DNA of 64,000 nucleotides, taken from assembly GCF_003062295.1 (NCBI RefSeq), contig NZ_PYCN01000003.1, positions 653,789 through 717,788 on the forward strand, read 5' to 3'. The notes under the pieces are model-generated. The model worked only from the letters and a program-made list of their open reading frames with translations. It was not told where the DNA came from and searched no databases. This DNA is from Bradyrhizobium algeriense. Lineage in GTDB: Bacteria > Pseudomonadota > Alphaproteobacteria > Rhizobiales > Xanthobacteraceae. Positions 53,461 through 61,624 of the stretch are shown piece after piece. Both the position numbers and the translations under genes were made by a program. How positions within the stretch are numbered: position 1 is the first letter of the stretch; each line of letters begins with the position of its first letter.

Positions 53461-54566
53461 ATGAGCCAGCCCTAACCGAAATCACGCTTGCGGATATTGA
53501 ATCCCTCGCCGTCGGCGCCTGGATTCTCGGCACCGGCGGCGGCGGCAGCCCCTATCTGGGCCTGCTCAACCTGCGCCGGCTTTACGCGGAAGGCCATCGC
53601 GTGCAGTTGATGTCGCCGCTGGATCTCGATGATGACGATCGTGTCGCGGTCGTTTCCAACATGGGGGCGCCGCTGATCGGCCAGGAGCGCCTGGCTGACA
53701 GCCGCAACATCGCCCGCGCAGTTGAGATGCAGGAGGAATTCGGCGGTTTCAAATTCCGCGCCGTGATGTCGGTCGAGATCGGTGGCGGCAACGGCACGCA
53801 GGCGCTGATGGCCGCCGCCCATCTCAATATACCCGTCGTCGATGCCGATTGCATGGGGCGCGCCTTCCCCGAGGCGCAGATGACTTCGGTGGCGATCGGC
53901 GGGCTGCGACCCTACCCTTGCACGCTGTACGATCCGCGCGGCATCGAAGCGATTGTCACGAAAGTGCCAAGCTGGAAATGGATGGAGCGGGCCAGTCGCA
54001 AGATCTGCGTCGAGATGGGCTCGATCGCTTCGACCAGCAAGGCACCCCGCACCGGCCGGGAAGTGAAGGATTGGGGCATTCACTTCACGACCACTGCCGC
54101 GATCCGGATCGGCCGGCTGGTGCGCGAAGCCAACCGCCTGCACACCGATCCGATCGCAGCCCTGCTCGAAAGCGAAGGCGGCAAGCGGCTCTTCACCGGC
54201 AAGGTAGTCGATGTCGCCCGCCGGACGACGGAAGGCTTTCTGCGCGGCTCCGTCGCGATCGAGGGCATTGATGACGACCGCGGCTCGCGGCTGGAACTCT
54301 CGTTCCAGAACGAGTGGATCGTCGCCTGGCGCGAAGGCAAGGCTGTTGCGATGTCACCAGACCTGATCTGCGTGCTCGAGAGCGTCTCGGGCCATGCGGT
54401 CGGCACCGAGACGGTCCGCTACGGCCAGCGTGTCACCGTGGTGGCCCTGCCCGCTCCCGCCGTCCTGACGAGCCCGCGCGGCCTCGAATTCGTCGGGCCC
54501 CGCGCCTTTGGCTACGACCTGGATTTCCGTTCCGTTTTCGAAGAGCGCGCTGGCGCTGGAGTGTAG
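53457..54566 (+). CDS. DUF917 family protein (S-methylthiohydantoin desulfurase-like)
   Basis: A 369-residue protein with the DUF917 N-terminal signature WILGTGGGGSPYLGL and conserved MSVEIGGGNG and DADCMGRAFPE. Pfam now names this family after S-methyl-thiohydantoin desulfurase, an enzyme reported for a thiohydantoin made during breakdown of methylated ergothioneine; I rely on memory for this. ATG at 53457 overlaps the AroM stop (ATGA), fixing the start. Together with the HyuA-like gene 4 bases downstream it suggests thiohydantoin or hydantoin catabolism. No signal or membrane segment. Confidence 0.85.
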   Translation: MNEPALTEITLADIESLAVGAWILGTGGGGSPYLGLLNLRRLYAEGHRVQLMSPLDLDDDDRVAVVSNMGAPLIGQERLADSRNIARAVEMQEEFGGFKFRAVMSVEIGGGNGTQALMAAAHLNIPVVDADCMGRAFPEAQMTSVAIGGLRPYPCTLYDPRGIEAIVTKVPSWKWMERASRKICVEMGSIASTSKAPRTGREVKDWGIHFTTTAAIRIGRLVREANRLHTDPIAALLESEGGKRLFTGKVVDVARRTTEGFLRGSVAIEGIDDDRGSRLELSFQNEWIVAWREGKAVAMSPDLICVLESVSGHAVGTETVRYGQRVTVVALPAPAVLTSPRGLEFVGPRAFGYDLDFRSVFEERAGAGV

Positions 54567-54570
54567 CTTG

Positions 54571-56127
54571 ATGCGACGCATTGGAATTGACGTCGGCGGC
54601 ACCAATACCGACGCCGTGCTGCTGGATGGCGACAAGGTGGTTTTCGCTGTCAAACGTCCCACCACGAAGGATGTGACATCCGGCATCCTCGACGCCCTGA
54701 AGGCGTTGCGCGCCGATCCCGCCGCGCGGGGGCCGGTCGACGCGGTCGTGATCGGAACCACGCACTTCATCAACGCCGTGGTCCAACGCCGGAATTTGAT
54801 GAAAGTCGCGGCCATCCGGATCGGCATGCCGGCCAGCGCTTCGCTGCCACCATTCTGCGATTGGCCGCAGGACCTCGCCGAAGGCGTGCGCGGCGAGATT
54901 TTCATGCTCGAAGGCGGCCACGACTATGACGGCCGACCGATCGTACCTTTCGACACCGCCGGCATGCGCGCGGCCGCACGGCGCATCGGCGATATCGGGC
55001 TGCGCTCGGTGGCGGTCTCGTCGATCTTTTCGCCGCTCGATCCGAGCTGCGAAATTGCGGCACGCGATATCCTGCAGGAGATCTGCCCGGACGTCGCCGT
55101 GACTTTGTCGCATGATCTTGGACGGATCGGTCTACTTGAACGCGAGAATGCGGCGCTTCTCAATGCGGTGCTGCACGACCTCGCCGTCGAAACGGTGGCC
55201 GCCTTCCGCAAGGCGACCGCCCAAAGTGGCATCGACGCCCCGCTGTTCCTCACCCAAAACGACGGCACGGTGATGCAGGCTGAAACCGCCATCGCCTTTC
55301 CCGTGATGAGCTTTGCCTCCGGGGCGACCAACTCGATGCGCGGCGCGGCGCACCTGTCCGGGCTGGAAGACGCTCTGGTCGTGGACGTCGGCGGCACAAC
55401 AAGCGATATCGGCCAATTGCGCCATGGATTTCCGCGCGAGGCGAATGCGGTCGTCGAGATCGGCGGCGTGCGCACGCTGTTCCGCATGCCGGACCTGCTG
55501 TCGATCGGTCTCGGTGGCGGCAGCCATATCGACCCAGCATCGACGAGGGTCGGCCCGCTCAGCGTCGGCTACCGTCTGACGCAGGACGCGCTTGTCTTCG
55601 GTGGCGCACAGTTGACCGCGACCGATATCGCAGTCGCCGCCGGACTGCTCGATGTCGGCGATCGCTCCCGCGTCGCGTCGATCTCGAAGGATATGATCGC
55701 CGCGGCGCTCGCCGACGCCACGCGGCAGCTCGAAGAAAATATCGACCGCATGAAAACCGAGGCCGGCGACGCGCCCCTGATTGCGGTAGGCGGCGGCGCC
55801 TTCCTGGTGCCCGAAAAGCTCGCCGGCGTTTCGCAGATCATCCGGGTTCCCTTCGGCGATTGCGCCAATGCTGTCGGCGCAGCGATTGCCCGCGTCAGCG
55901 GCGAGGCCGATCAGGTCTTCCGCGATCTCGCACGCGACGAGGCCATTGCGGCGGCGTTGGAAATCGCTGAACGCAAGGCTATCAACGCGGGCGCCGATCC
56001 CGGCAGCCTGAAGACAATCGAGATCGAGGATATGCCGATCGCTTACCTGCCGGGCAATTCACTGCGCGTCCGCGTCCGGGTTGCCGGCGCGCTCAACCGG
56101 ATCGAAGCCAGCCGGGAGGTCGCCTAA
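54571..56127 (+). CDS. Stand-alone HyuA-like hydantoinase/oxoprolinase subunit
   Basis: A 518-residue protein of the hydantoinase/oxoprolinase N-terminal type with ASKHA-fold phosphate motifs IGIDVGGTNTDAVLLD (phosphate-1) and VVDVGGTTSDIGQL (phosphate-2), and GGGAFLVP near the C-terminus. It is about 180 residues shorter than the HyuA at 61621-63705 and has no HyuB partner in the operon. ATG at 54571 follows the DUF917 stop after four bases; an upstream in-frame start at 54508 would overlap DUF917. It is probably ATP-using and may act with DUF917 and AroM. It converges on the nicotinamidase gene. Confidence 0.88.
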   Translation: MRRIGIDVGGTNTDAVLLDGDKVVFAVKRPTTKDVTSGILDALKALRADPAARGPVDAVVIGTTHFINAVVQRRNLMKVAAIRIGMPASASLPPFCDWPQDLAEGVRGEIFMLEGGHDYDGRPIVPFDTAGMRAAARRIGDIGLRSVAVSSIFSPLDPSCEIAARDILQEICPDVAVTLSHDLGRIGLLERENAALLNAVLHDLAVETVAAFRKATAQSGIDAPLFLTQNDGTVMQAETAIAFPVMSFASGATNSMRGAAHLSGLEDALVVDVGGTTSDIGQLRHGFPREANAVVEIGGVRTLFRMPDLLSIGLGGGSHIDPASTRVGPLSVGYRLTQDALVFGGAQLTATDIAVAAGLLDVGDRSRVASISKDMIAAALADATRQLEENIDRMKTEAGDAPLIAVGGGAFLVPEKLAGVSQIIRVPFGDCANAVGAAIARVSGEADQVFRDLARDEAIAAALEIAERKAINAGADPGSLKTIEIEDMPIAYLPGNSLRVRVRVAGALNRIEASREVA

Positions 56128-56140
56128 GCGACGGCTCGCA

Positions 56141-56764
56141 CTAAAGATCATTGACACGCTGCACGCCGATGGCAGCCATCCCTGCCCAGGCGGCGTCGAG
56201 CGAGCCCGCGAGATCGATTGCCTTGCATCCGGCCTCAACAAGCACGGTGTCGAAGCCGAGCCGGCGCGCATCCACGGCGGAATAGTGGACGCAAAAATCG
56301 GTGGCGAGCCCGGCGAGGAAGACTCGCTGCAAGCCGCGGTCGCGCAAGTAACCCGCCAGACCGGTAGGCGTGCGCCGATCGTTTTCAAAAAATGCAGAGT
56401 AAGAATCGATTTCGGGACGGAAGCCTTTCCGAATTATCAGCTCTGCGCGGTCGACCGCGAGTTCCGGATGAAACGCCGCCCCGGCGGTGCCCTGGACGCA
56501 ATGATCGGGCCAAAGCGTTTGCTGACCATATGGCATAGCGACACTTTCGAAGGGGCTCGCTCCCGGATGCGACGTGACGAAAGAGCTGTGGCCTGGCGGA
56601 TGCCAGTCCTGGGTCAGCACCACATGATCGAAGCGTTCGGCGAGGCGATTGATGACTGGCACCACGGCATCGCCATCGGCGACGGCAAGCGCGCCGCCAG
56701 GGCAGAAATCGTTCTGCACGTCGATTATCAGCAACAAATCATCGGTGCCTGGTCGGATCTGCAT
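56141..56764 (-). CDS. pncA: Nicotinamidase (isochorismatase-fold amidase)
   Basis: A 207-residue amidase that converts nicotinamide to nicotinate. The catalytic Asp (IDVQNDFCPGGALAV), the DWHPPGH metal motif, the Lys (IRKGF) and the nucleophile Cys (LATDFCVHYSAVDA) are all present, and WPDHCVQGT is nearly the same as in E. coli PncA. ATG at 56764 matches the family start; a frame continues to 56821. It is separate from the TRAP and HyuAB genes in orientation only by a 180-base gap. A role in cleaving a related cyclic amide cannot be excluded. Confidence 0.88.
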   Translation of the reverse strand: MQIRPGTDDLLLIIDVQNDFCPGGALAVADGDAVVPVINRLAERFDHVVLTQDWHPPGHSSFVTSHPGASPFESVAMPYGQQTLWPDHCVQGTAGAAFHPELAVDRAELIIRKGFRPEIDSYSAFFENDRRTPTGLAGYLRDRGLQRVFLAGLATDFCVHYSAVDARRLGFDTVLVEAGCKAIDLAGSLDAAWAGMAAIGVQRVNDL

Positions 56765-56945
56765 TCTGGACCTGCGATTGTCTTGATCGCCAAACTCTAG
56801 CGCAAGACAAGCGTTTTCCAAAGCAAGCCACCATGGAAAGCAAGGCTAATTTATAATCGCGGAACACCTTTCTGCCGTGCTCACCCTGGAAAGCCGGTGT
56901 GCCAATCGGGGTCGGTCGCGGCAGTCTTCCGCGGCGTGGGGGCGG

Positions 56946-58250
56946 TTATCCGTAGAGAAGTTTGGGCAGGATCGTGACGATGCCCGGAAAAAGCGTCAGC
57001 AGCAGCACGAAGCCGACCATGATGATCAGGTAGGGTGCCGTCACGCGCGCGATATAGCCGAGCCCGTCATCCGTCAGGCCCTGGATAACGAACAGGTTGA
57101 AGCCGACAGGCGGCGTGATCTGCGCCATCTCGACGGCAAGCACGAGGAAGATTCCGAACCAGATCTCATCGAAGCCCGAGGCCTTCACGATCGGCAGCAC
57201 GATCGGCAACGTCATCACGATCATCGAAAAGCCGTCGAGGAAACAACCGAGGACAAGGTAGAAGCCGATCAGCACGACGATCAGCATGAAGGGCGACAGG
57301 CCAAGGCCTTTCACAAACGCGGCCACGGATTGCGGGATGCCGAGGAACGCCGCGGCGTTCCCCAGGATCGACGCGCCGAGCACGATCAGCGCGATCATCG
57401 AGCAGGTGACCACCGACCCGATGACCACATCGCGCATCACCTGCTGCGACAACGATCCCTGGCCCCAGGCGACGAGCGCGGCGCCGAGTACGCCGACCGC
57501 AGCCGCCTCCGACGGCGTCGCAAGGCCGCCATACATCGAGCCGAGCACGCATGCGATCAGAAACAAAGCCGGTGCAAGGTCCTTCAGCGCGGCGAAGCGT
57601 TCACGCCAGGGGACCAGCGCAAGCTTCGCCTCGGCCTCCGGCACCAGCGTCCGGTTCAGGGTGGTATGCAGCATCACCCAGGCCATGAAAGTCCCCGCCA
57701 GCAGCAGGCCCGGCAGGACTCCGGCGGTGAACAGCTTCAGGATCGAGACGTCGCCGAGTACGCCATAGATGATCATGATGTTCGAGGGCGGAATCAGAAA
57801 GCCAAGCGTGCCGGCGCCTGCGAGCGAGCCAATCGCGATATCCCTGGAATAACCCCGGCGCAGCAGTTCGTTGAGCGACATGCGGCCAATCACTTGCGTC
57901 GTCGCCGCCGACGAACCCGAGATCGCCGCGAAGATCGTGCAGCCGATCACGTTCACATGCAGCAGACGTCCTGGCAGCAGTCCGGCCCACGGCGCCAGCC
58001 CCTGAAACAGCGATCGCGACAACTTGGTGCGGAACAACAGCTCGCCCATCAGGATGAACAGCGGCAAAGCCAGCAGCTCCTGCGTGGTCAGGATGTTCCA
58101 GGCGTATTGCGGAAGCAGCTTGTCGAGCGGGATCGACCGGAACATCGCAAGCAGCAAGGTCGCGGTGAGTGCAAGGGTCAACCCGATCCAGAGGCCCCCC
58201 GCCAGCAGCGCGAACAGAATGGCGAACAGGCTGACGACTTCGATACTCAT
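56946..58250 (-). CDS. TRAP transporter large permease (DctM type)
   Basis: A 434-residue membrane protein with around twelve hydrophobic segments, starting MSIEVVSLFAILFALLAGG and containing GVATPSEAAAVGVLGA-like text (LATPSEAAAVGVLG) and the typical late TPPVGFNLFVIQG. It is the main channel of a TRAP system driven by an ion gradient. It follows DctQ by 55 bases and ends the minus operon that begins with HyuA. Confidence 0.93.
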   Translation of the reverse strand: MSIEVVSLFAILFALLAGGLWIGLTLALTATLLLAMFRSIPLDKLLPQYAWNILTTQELLALPLFILMGELLFRTKLSRSLFQGLAPWAGLLPGRLLHVNVIGCTIFAAISGSSAATTQVIGRMSLNELLRRGYSRDIAIGSLAGAGTLGFLIPPSNIMIIYGVLGDVSILKLFTAGVLPGLLLAGTFMAWVMLHTTLNRTLVPEAEAKLALVPWRERFAALKDLAPALFLIACVLGSMYGGLATPSEAAAVGVLGAALVAWGQGSLSQQVMRDVVIGSVVTCSMIALIVLGASILGNAAAFLGIPQSVAAFVKGLGLSPFMLIVVLIGFYLVLGCFLDGFSMIVMTLPIVLPIVKASGFDEIWFGIFLVLAVEMAQITPPVGFNLFVIQGLTDDGLGYIARVTAPYLIIMVGFVLLLTLFPGIVTILPKLLYG

Positions 58251-58305
58251 GAAACTCGCTTTCCGGCGGCAGGAGCGGCGGCGCTGGCCTTCGTTGCGCG
58301 CGTGG

Positions 58306-58905
58306 TCATTCGACGGGCGAAGCCTTCATGCGATGATCTTCGAGCGGCAGCCCGAGCGCCGCCTGGATGGCGCGCGCCAGAAATTGCAGCGTCAGCAGCA
58401 GCATCCCGAAGGTGACGACGGCTTGCGGAAACCACAGCGGCGTGTCGCTTGCCGTCGACAGCTGCCCGCGCGTGAAGGACCCCCAGGCGAACTTGACCAT
58501 CGCCGAGGTCAGGAACGCCATGAAGACGAAGCCGGCGAACGCCGAGAGGATCTCCAGCGCACGCCGGACCGGCGCCGGTACGTTCTTCAAGAGCAGCACG
58601 ACACGGATATGGCCGCCGACACGCAGCGTCATGGCCGCGCCGAAGGTGAAGGAGGCCGCCATTAGATAGGAGGAATACTCCCAGGCGATCGAGATGCTCG
58701 GAGGAAAGAACGGCAGGAAATTCGACAGCAAGCGCGTCGCGACCTCGGCAAGCATCAGCAGCGTCAGCGCCAGCAGGCAGCCGCCGCCGATCCAGCCGTC
58801 GAGCCGGCCGAGGCGATCGATCGCGTCGAGCAGGATGCGCAGCGGCGCCGGCGCCGCTGCGTTGAGGCTTTCCGGCGGAGCAGGCAGCACGCTCACCACG
58901 GCCAC
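58306..58905 (-). CDS. TRAP transporter small permease (DctQ type)
   Basis: A 199-residue membrane protein with four hydrophobic segments of the DctQ kind (LLALTLLMLAEVATRLL, WEYSSYLMAASFTFGAAM and others). The start is GTG at 58905 or, better placed with AGGAG seven bases away, GTG at 58899. It lies between binding protein and large permease and works with them. Confidence 0.88.
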   Translation of the reverse strand: MAVVSVLPAPPESLNAAAPAPLRILLDAIDRLGRLDGWIGGGCLLALTLLMLAEVATRLLSNFLPFFPPSISIAWEYSSYLMAASFTFGAAMTLRVGGHIRVVLLLKNVPAPVRRALEILSAFAGFVFMAFLTSAMVKFAWGSFTRGQLSTASDTPLWFPQAVVTFGMLLLTLQFLARAIQAALGLPLEDHRMKASPVE

Positions 58906-58909
58906 GCTC

Positions 58910-59908
58910 CTAGCGCTTGATTTCGGCGAGATAGGCCCGCACCGGCTTGTCCGCCGCCGGCACGCGCTTGAGGAACGCCTCCAGCAGCGGCGCGGTCCGG
59001 GCGCGGATATCCGTCATCATCGCATCCGTCACCGGCACGACCTCCATGCCGCCCTCCTTGAGGCGGTTGAGGCTGTCGACGTCGGCCTTGAGCGAATTGG
59101 CCCAGAAATCCGGCTCCATCTTCGCGGCGATGCCGGCGACCAGCTTCTGCTGATCTGCGCTCAAAGCCTTCCAGGAATCGAGATTGACGGTCACCATCTG
59201 CGACGACCACACATGGTTGGTCGGATAGATGTACTTCATGAACTCCCAGAACTTGCCGTCGACGCCGGATACCGCCGAGGTCGAAACCCCGGCGACCGCG
59301 CCCGACGCTAGCGCCGGAATGGTCTCGCCCCAGGGAATCATGACCGGCGCCATGCCGACCGCGTTCAGCATGTCGACGGCGTTCTTGTCGGGCACGCGTA
59401 TCTTGATGTTCTTCAGCCCCTCGATGCCCCCCACCTTCACCTTGAGGTGAAGATATTGCGTCGGCCAGGGCACGATATAAAGGATCTTCTGATTGTTGCG
59501 CTCGGCGACCTTGTCGTATTCGGGTCGCACATATTTGTGCAGGATCTTCAGCTCGTCCATGGAGACGGCGAGAAACGGAATGCTTTCGACGCCCATGAAG
59601 GGCTCGTCGCCAACCTGCTGGATATTGAGCACGTCGGCAAGCGGAACCAGACCATCGCGCACGGCGCGCAGATGTTCCGGCCCCTTGAATCCGAGCTGGC
59701 CGCCGGCCTTCACCGTAATGTTGACGCTGCCGTCGGTCTGCTTCTTGACCGCATCGGCGAAAGCCTTGGCGTTATGGGTGTGGAAATTGCCGTCGGGCCA
59801 CACCGTCGACAGGTCCCAGCTTGCCGTTGCCGCCGTGGCGCGCGTCGAGAGATGGCCGGCGGCGAGCATCGTCGCTGCTCCCGTTGCGAAAGTCCGTCGC
59901 GTAATCAT
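58910..59908 (-). CDS. TRAP transporter substrate-binding protein (DctP type)
   Basis: A 332-residue extracytoplasmic protein with a Tat-type signal (MITRRTFATGAATMLAAGHL) ending near RATAA, and DctP-family stretches TVWPDGNFHTHNAKAFADAVKKQT and LKNIKIRVPDK. It feeds the DctQ/DctM pair. It is between the HyuB gene and the permeases, suggesting that the ligand is the substrate of HyuA/B, perhaps a hydantoin or 5-oxoproline-like acid. Confidence 0.9.
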   Translation of the reverse strand: MITRRTFATGAATMLAAGHLSTRATAATASWDLSTVWPDGNFHTHNAKAFADAVKKQTDGSVNITVKAGGQLGFKGPEHLRAVRDGLVPLADVLNIQQVGDEPFMGVESIPFLAVSMDELKILHKYVRPEYDKVAERNNQKILYIVPWPTQYLHLKVKVGGIEGLKNIKIRVPDKNAVDMLNAVGMAPVMIPWGETIPALASGAVAGVSTSAVSGVDGKFWEFMKYIYPTNHVWSSQMVTVNLDSWKALSADQQKLVAGIAAKMEPDFWANSLKADVDSLNRLKEGGMEVVPVTDAMMTDIRARTAPLLEAFLKRVPAADKPVRAYLAEIKR

Positions 59909-59959
59909 CCGTTCTCTCCGTCATATTGGAATTGAAGTGCTGCGCCGCCGCTGGACGCG

Positions 59960-61624
59960 TCAGCCCGCGAAACCGTAAACCACAACCGCATTCTCGCTGG
60001 ACACGAGGCCGCCTTCGATGTCATCGCGCACGCTTTCCGGCGCGCGCTCCCCGGGGTCGCCGATCCCGGCGCCGCCGGGCGTCATCACCACCAGCCGATC
60101 GTCCGGCGGCACGGTCTGAAAACCCTTGCCGCGCAGCTTCTGTCCCGACTTCAGTCCGACATAGCCGGCTTCGCCGTCACGGCCGCCATCACGGCCGCGG
60201 GGCGGATGATCGATGCGGTCGAAGGCTGCCAGAATGTCGAACGGAGCATCCACGCCGCTGCCGACTTCGATGATCTGGCCGAGACCTCCGCGCGTGCGGC
60301 CGGCGCCGCCCGAATCCGGACGCAGCTCCTTGCGCCAGAAGATCAACGGCGTCTGCGTCTCTGCGATCTCGACCGGCGTGCCGCGTACGCCGCTGGGATA
60401 GGCCGTGGCCGACAAACCATCCTTGGCAAAACGCGCGCCGGTGCCGCCGTTGCTCGTCACCGCCATCGAGAATCCGTAATTGCCGCCGGCGCCGCTGCGC
60501 GTCTGTCCGCGCACATTCAGATTCCACAGGCAGGATGTTCCTTCGGCCGGCACCCGCTCGGGAATGATTTGACGCAGGCAGCCGAACACCACGTCGGGCA
60601 GCATCTGGCCGATGACATGGCGCGACGCCACCGGCGCCGGCTTCGGCGCATTGAGGATCGAGCCCTCGGGTGCGGCGACGGTCAGCAGCGAGAGCGACCC
60701 TGCATTGTTCGGAATCTGCGAGGCGACCACGCAGCCGAGGCCGAACACGGTGTAAGCGGTGGTATAGGAAAGCGGCACATTGATGCCGAACTTCGAGGCG
60801 CCCGAGGTACCGTCGAAGTCGACGTGAATGCCCCGCTCCGATATCGTCAGCGTCGCCGCGAGCGTGACCGGCGCATCATAGCCGTCGACGACCATGCTGT
60901 TGCGCCAGACGCCCTTCGGCAGCTTGGCGATCTCGGCGAGCACAGCCTCCCGCGAGCGGTCACAGATGAAATCGCCAAGCGTATCGAGCGAAGAGATTTC
61001 GAATTCGCGCATCATCTCGACAAGGCGCTGGCAGCCGACATCGTTGCAGCCGGCCAGCGAATAGGTGTCGCCCTCGGTGTCGATCGGCAGACGCGTGTTG
61101 CTGCGGATCATCGCCATCAGCGTTTCATTGACGACGCCCTGATCGATCAACTTCAGCATCGGGATATAGAGCCCCTCCATGAAGACGTCGGTGGCATCAG
61201 GCCCGAAACCGATACCGCCGATATCCATCAAATGGCTGGTGCAGGAAAACAGCGCGACCGCCTTGCCGTCCTTGAAGCAAGGCGTGGTGACGACGAAGTC
61301 GTTGAGGTGGCCGGTCCCCATCCAGGGATCGTTGGTGATGTAGGCGTCGCCCGGCTTCATCGTCTCGATCGGGAAATGCGCGATGAAATGCTTGACCGAC
61401 TCGGCCATGGAATTGACGTGGCCCGGCGTACCCGTCACCGCCTGCGCCAGCATGCGGCCCTTGAGGTCGAACACACCGGCTGAGAGGTCGCCACATTCGC
61501 GCACGATCGGGCTGAAGGCCGTGCGCAGCAGCACCTGCGCCTGCTCTTCGACCACGGCGATCAGCCGGTGCCACATGATCTGCAGATCGATTAGGCTCGC
61601 GCCGCTTGACTCATTCATGGTCAT
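59960..61624 (-). CDS. hyuB: Hydantoinase/oxoprolinase subunit B (HyuB family)
   Basis: A 554-residue HyuB protein: early stretch AVVEEQAQVLLRTAFSPIVRECGDLSAGVFD, the GTPGHVNSM motif and a late GGAGRTRGGLGQIIEVGS, a typical family feature, then GGAGIGDPGER. With HyuA it forms an ATP-dependent ring-opening enzyme of the N-methylhydantoinase/5-oxoprolinase type. ATG at 61624 overlaps the HyuA stop, so the subunits are translationally coupled. It is followed by the TRAP genes after about 50 bases. Confidence 0.92.
   Translation of the reverse strand: MTMNESSGASLIDLQIMWHRLIAVVEEQAQVLLRTAFSPIVRECGDLSAGVFDLKGRMLAQAVTGTPGHVNSMAESVKHFIAHFPIETMKPGDAYITNDPWMGTGHLNDFVVTTPCFKDGKAVALFSCTSHLMDIGGIGFGPDATDVFMEGLYIPMLKLIDQGVVNETLMAMIRSNTRLPIDTEGDTYSLAGCNDVGCQRLVEMMREFEISSLDTLGDFICDRSREAVLAEIAKLPKGVWRNSMVVDGYDAPVTLAATLTISERGIHVDFDGTSGASKFGINVPLSYTTAYTVFGLGCVVASQIPNNAGSLSLLTVAAPEGSILNAPKPAPVASRHVIGQMLPDVVFGCLRQIIPERVPAEGTSCLWNLNVRGQTRSGAGGNYGFSMAVTSNGGTGARFAKDGLSATAYPSGVRGTPVEIAETQTPLIFWRKELRPDSGGAGRTRGGLGQIIEVGSGVDAPFDILAAFDRIDHPPRGRDGGRDGEAGYVGLKSGQKLRGKGFQTVPPDDRLVVMTPGGAGIGDPGERAPESVRDDIEGGLVSSENAVVVYGFAG

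Noticed and set aside
56877..58415. A 512-codon plus-strand frame opposite the TRAP permease
   Set aside because: Low-complexity His/Arg/Asp/Gln composition typical of antisense to hydrophobic membrane proteins.
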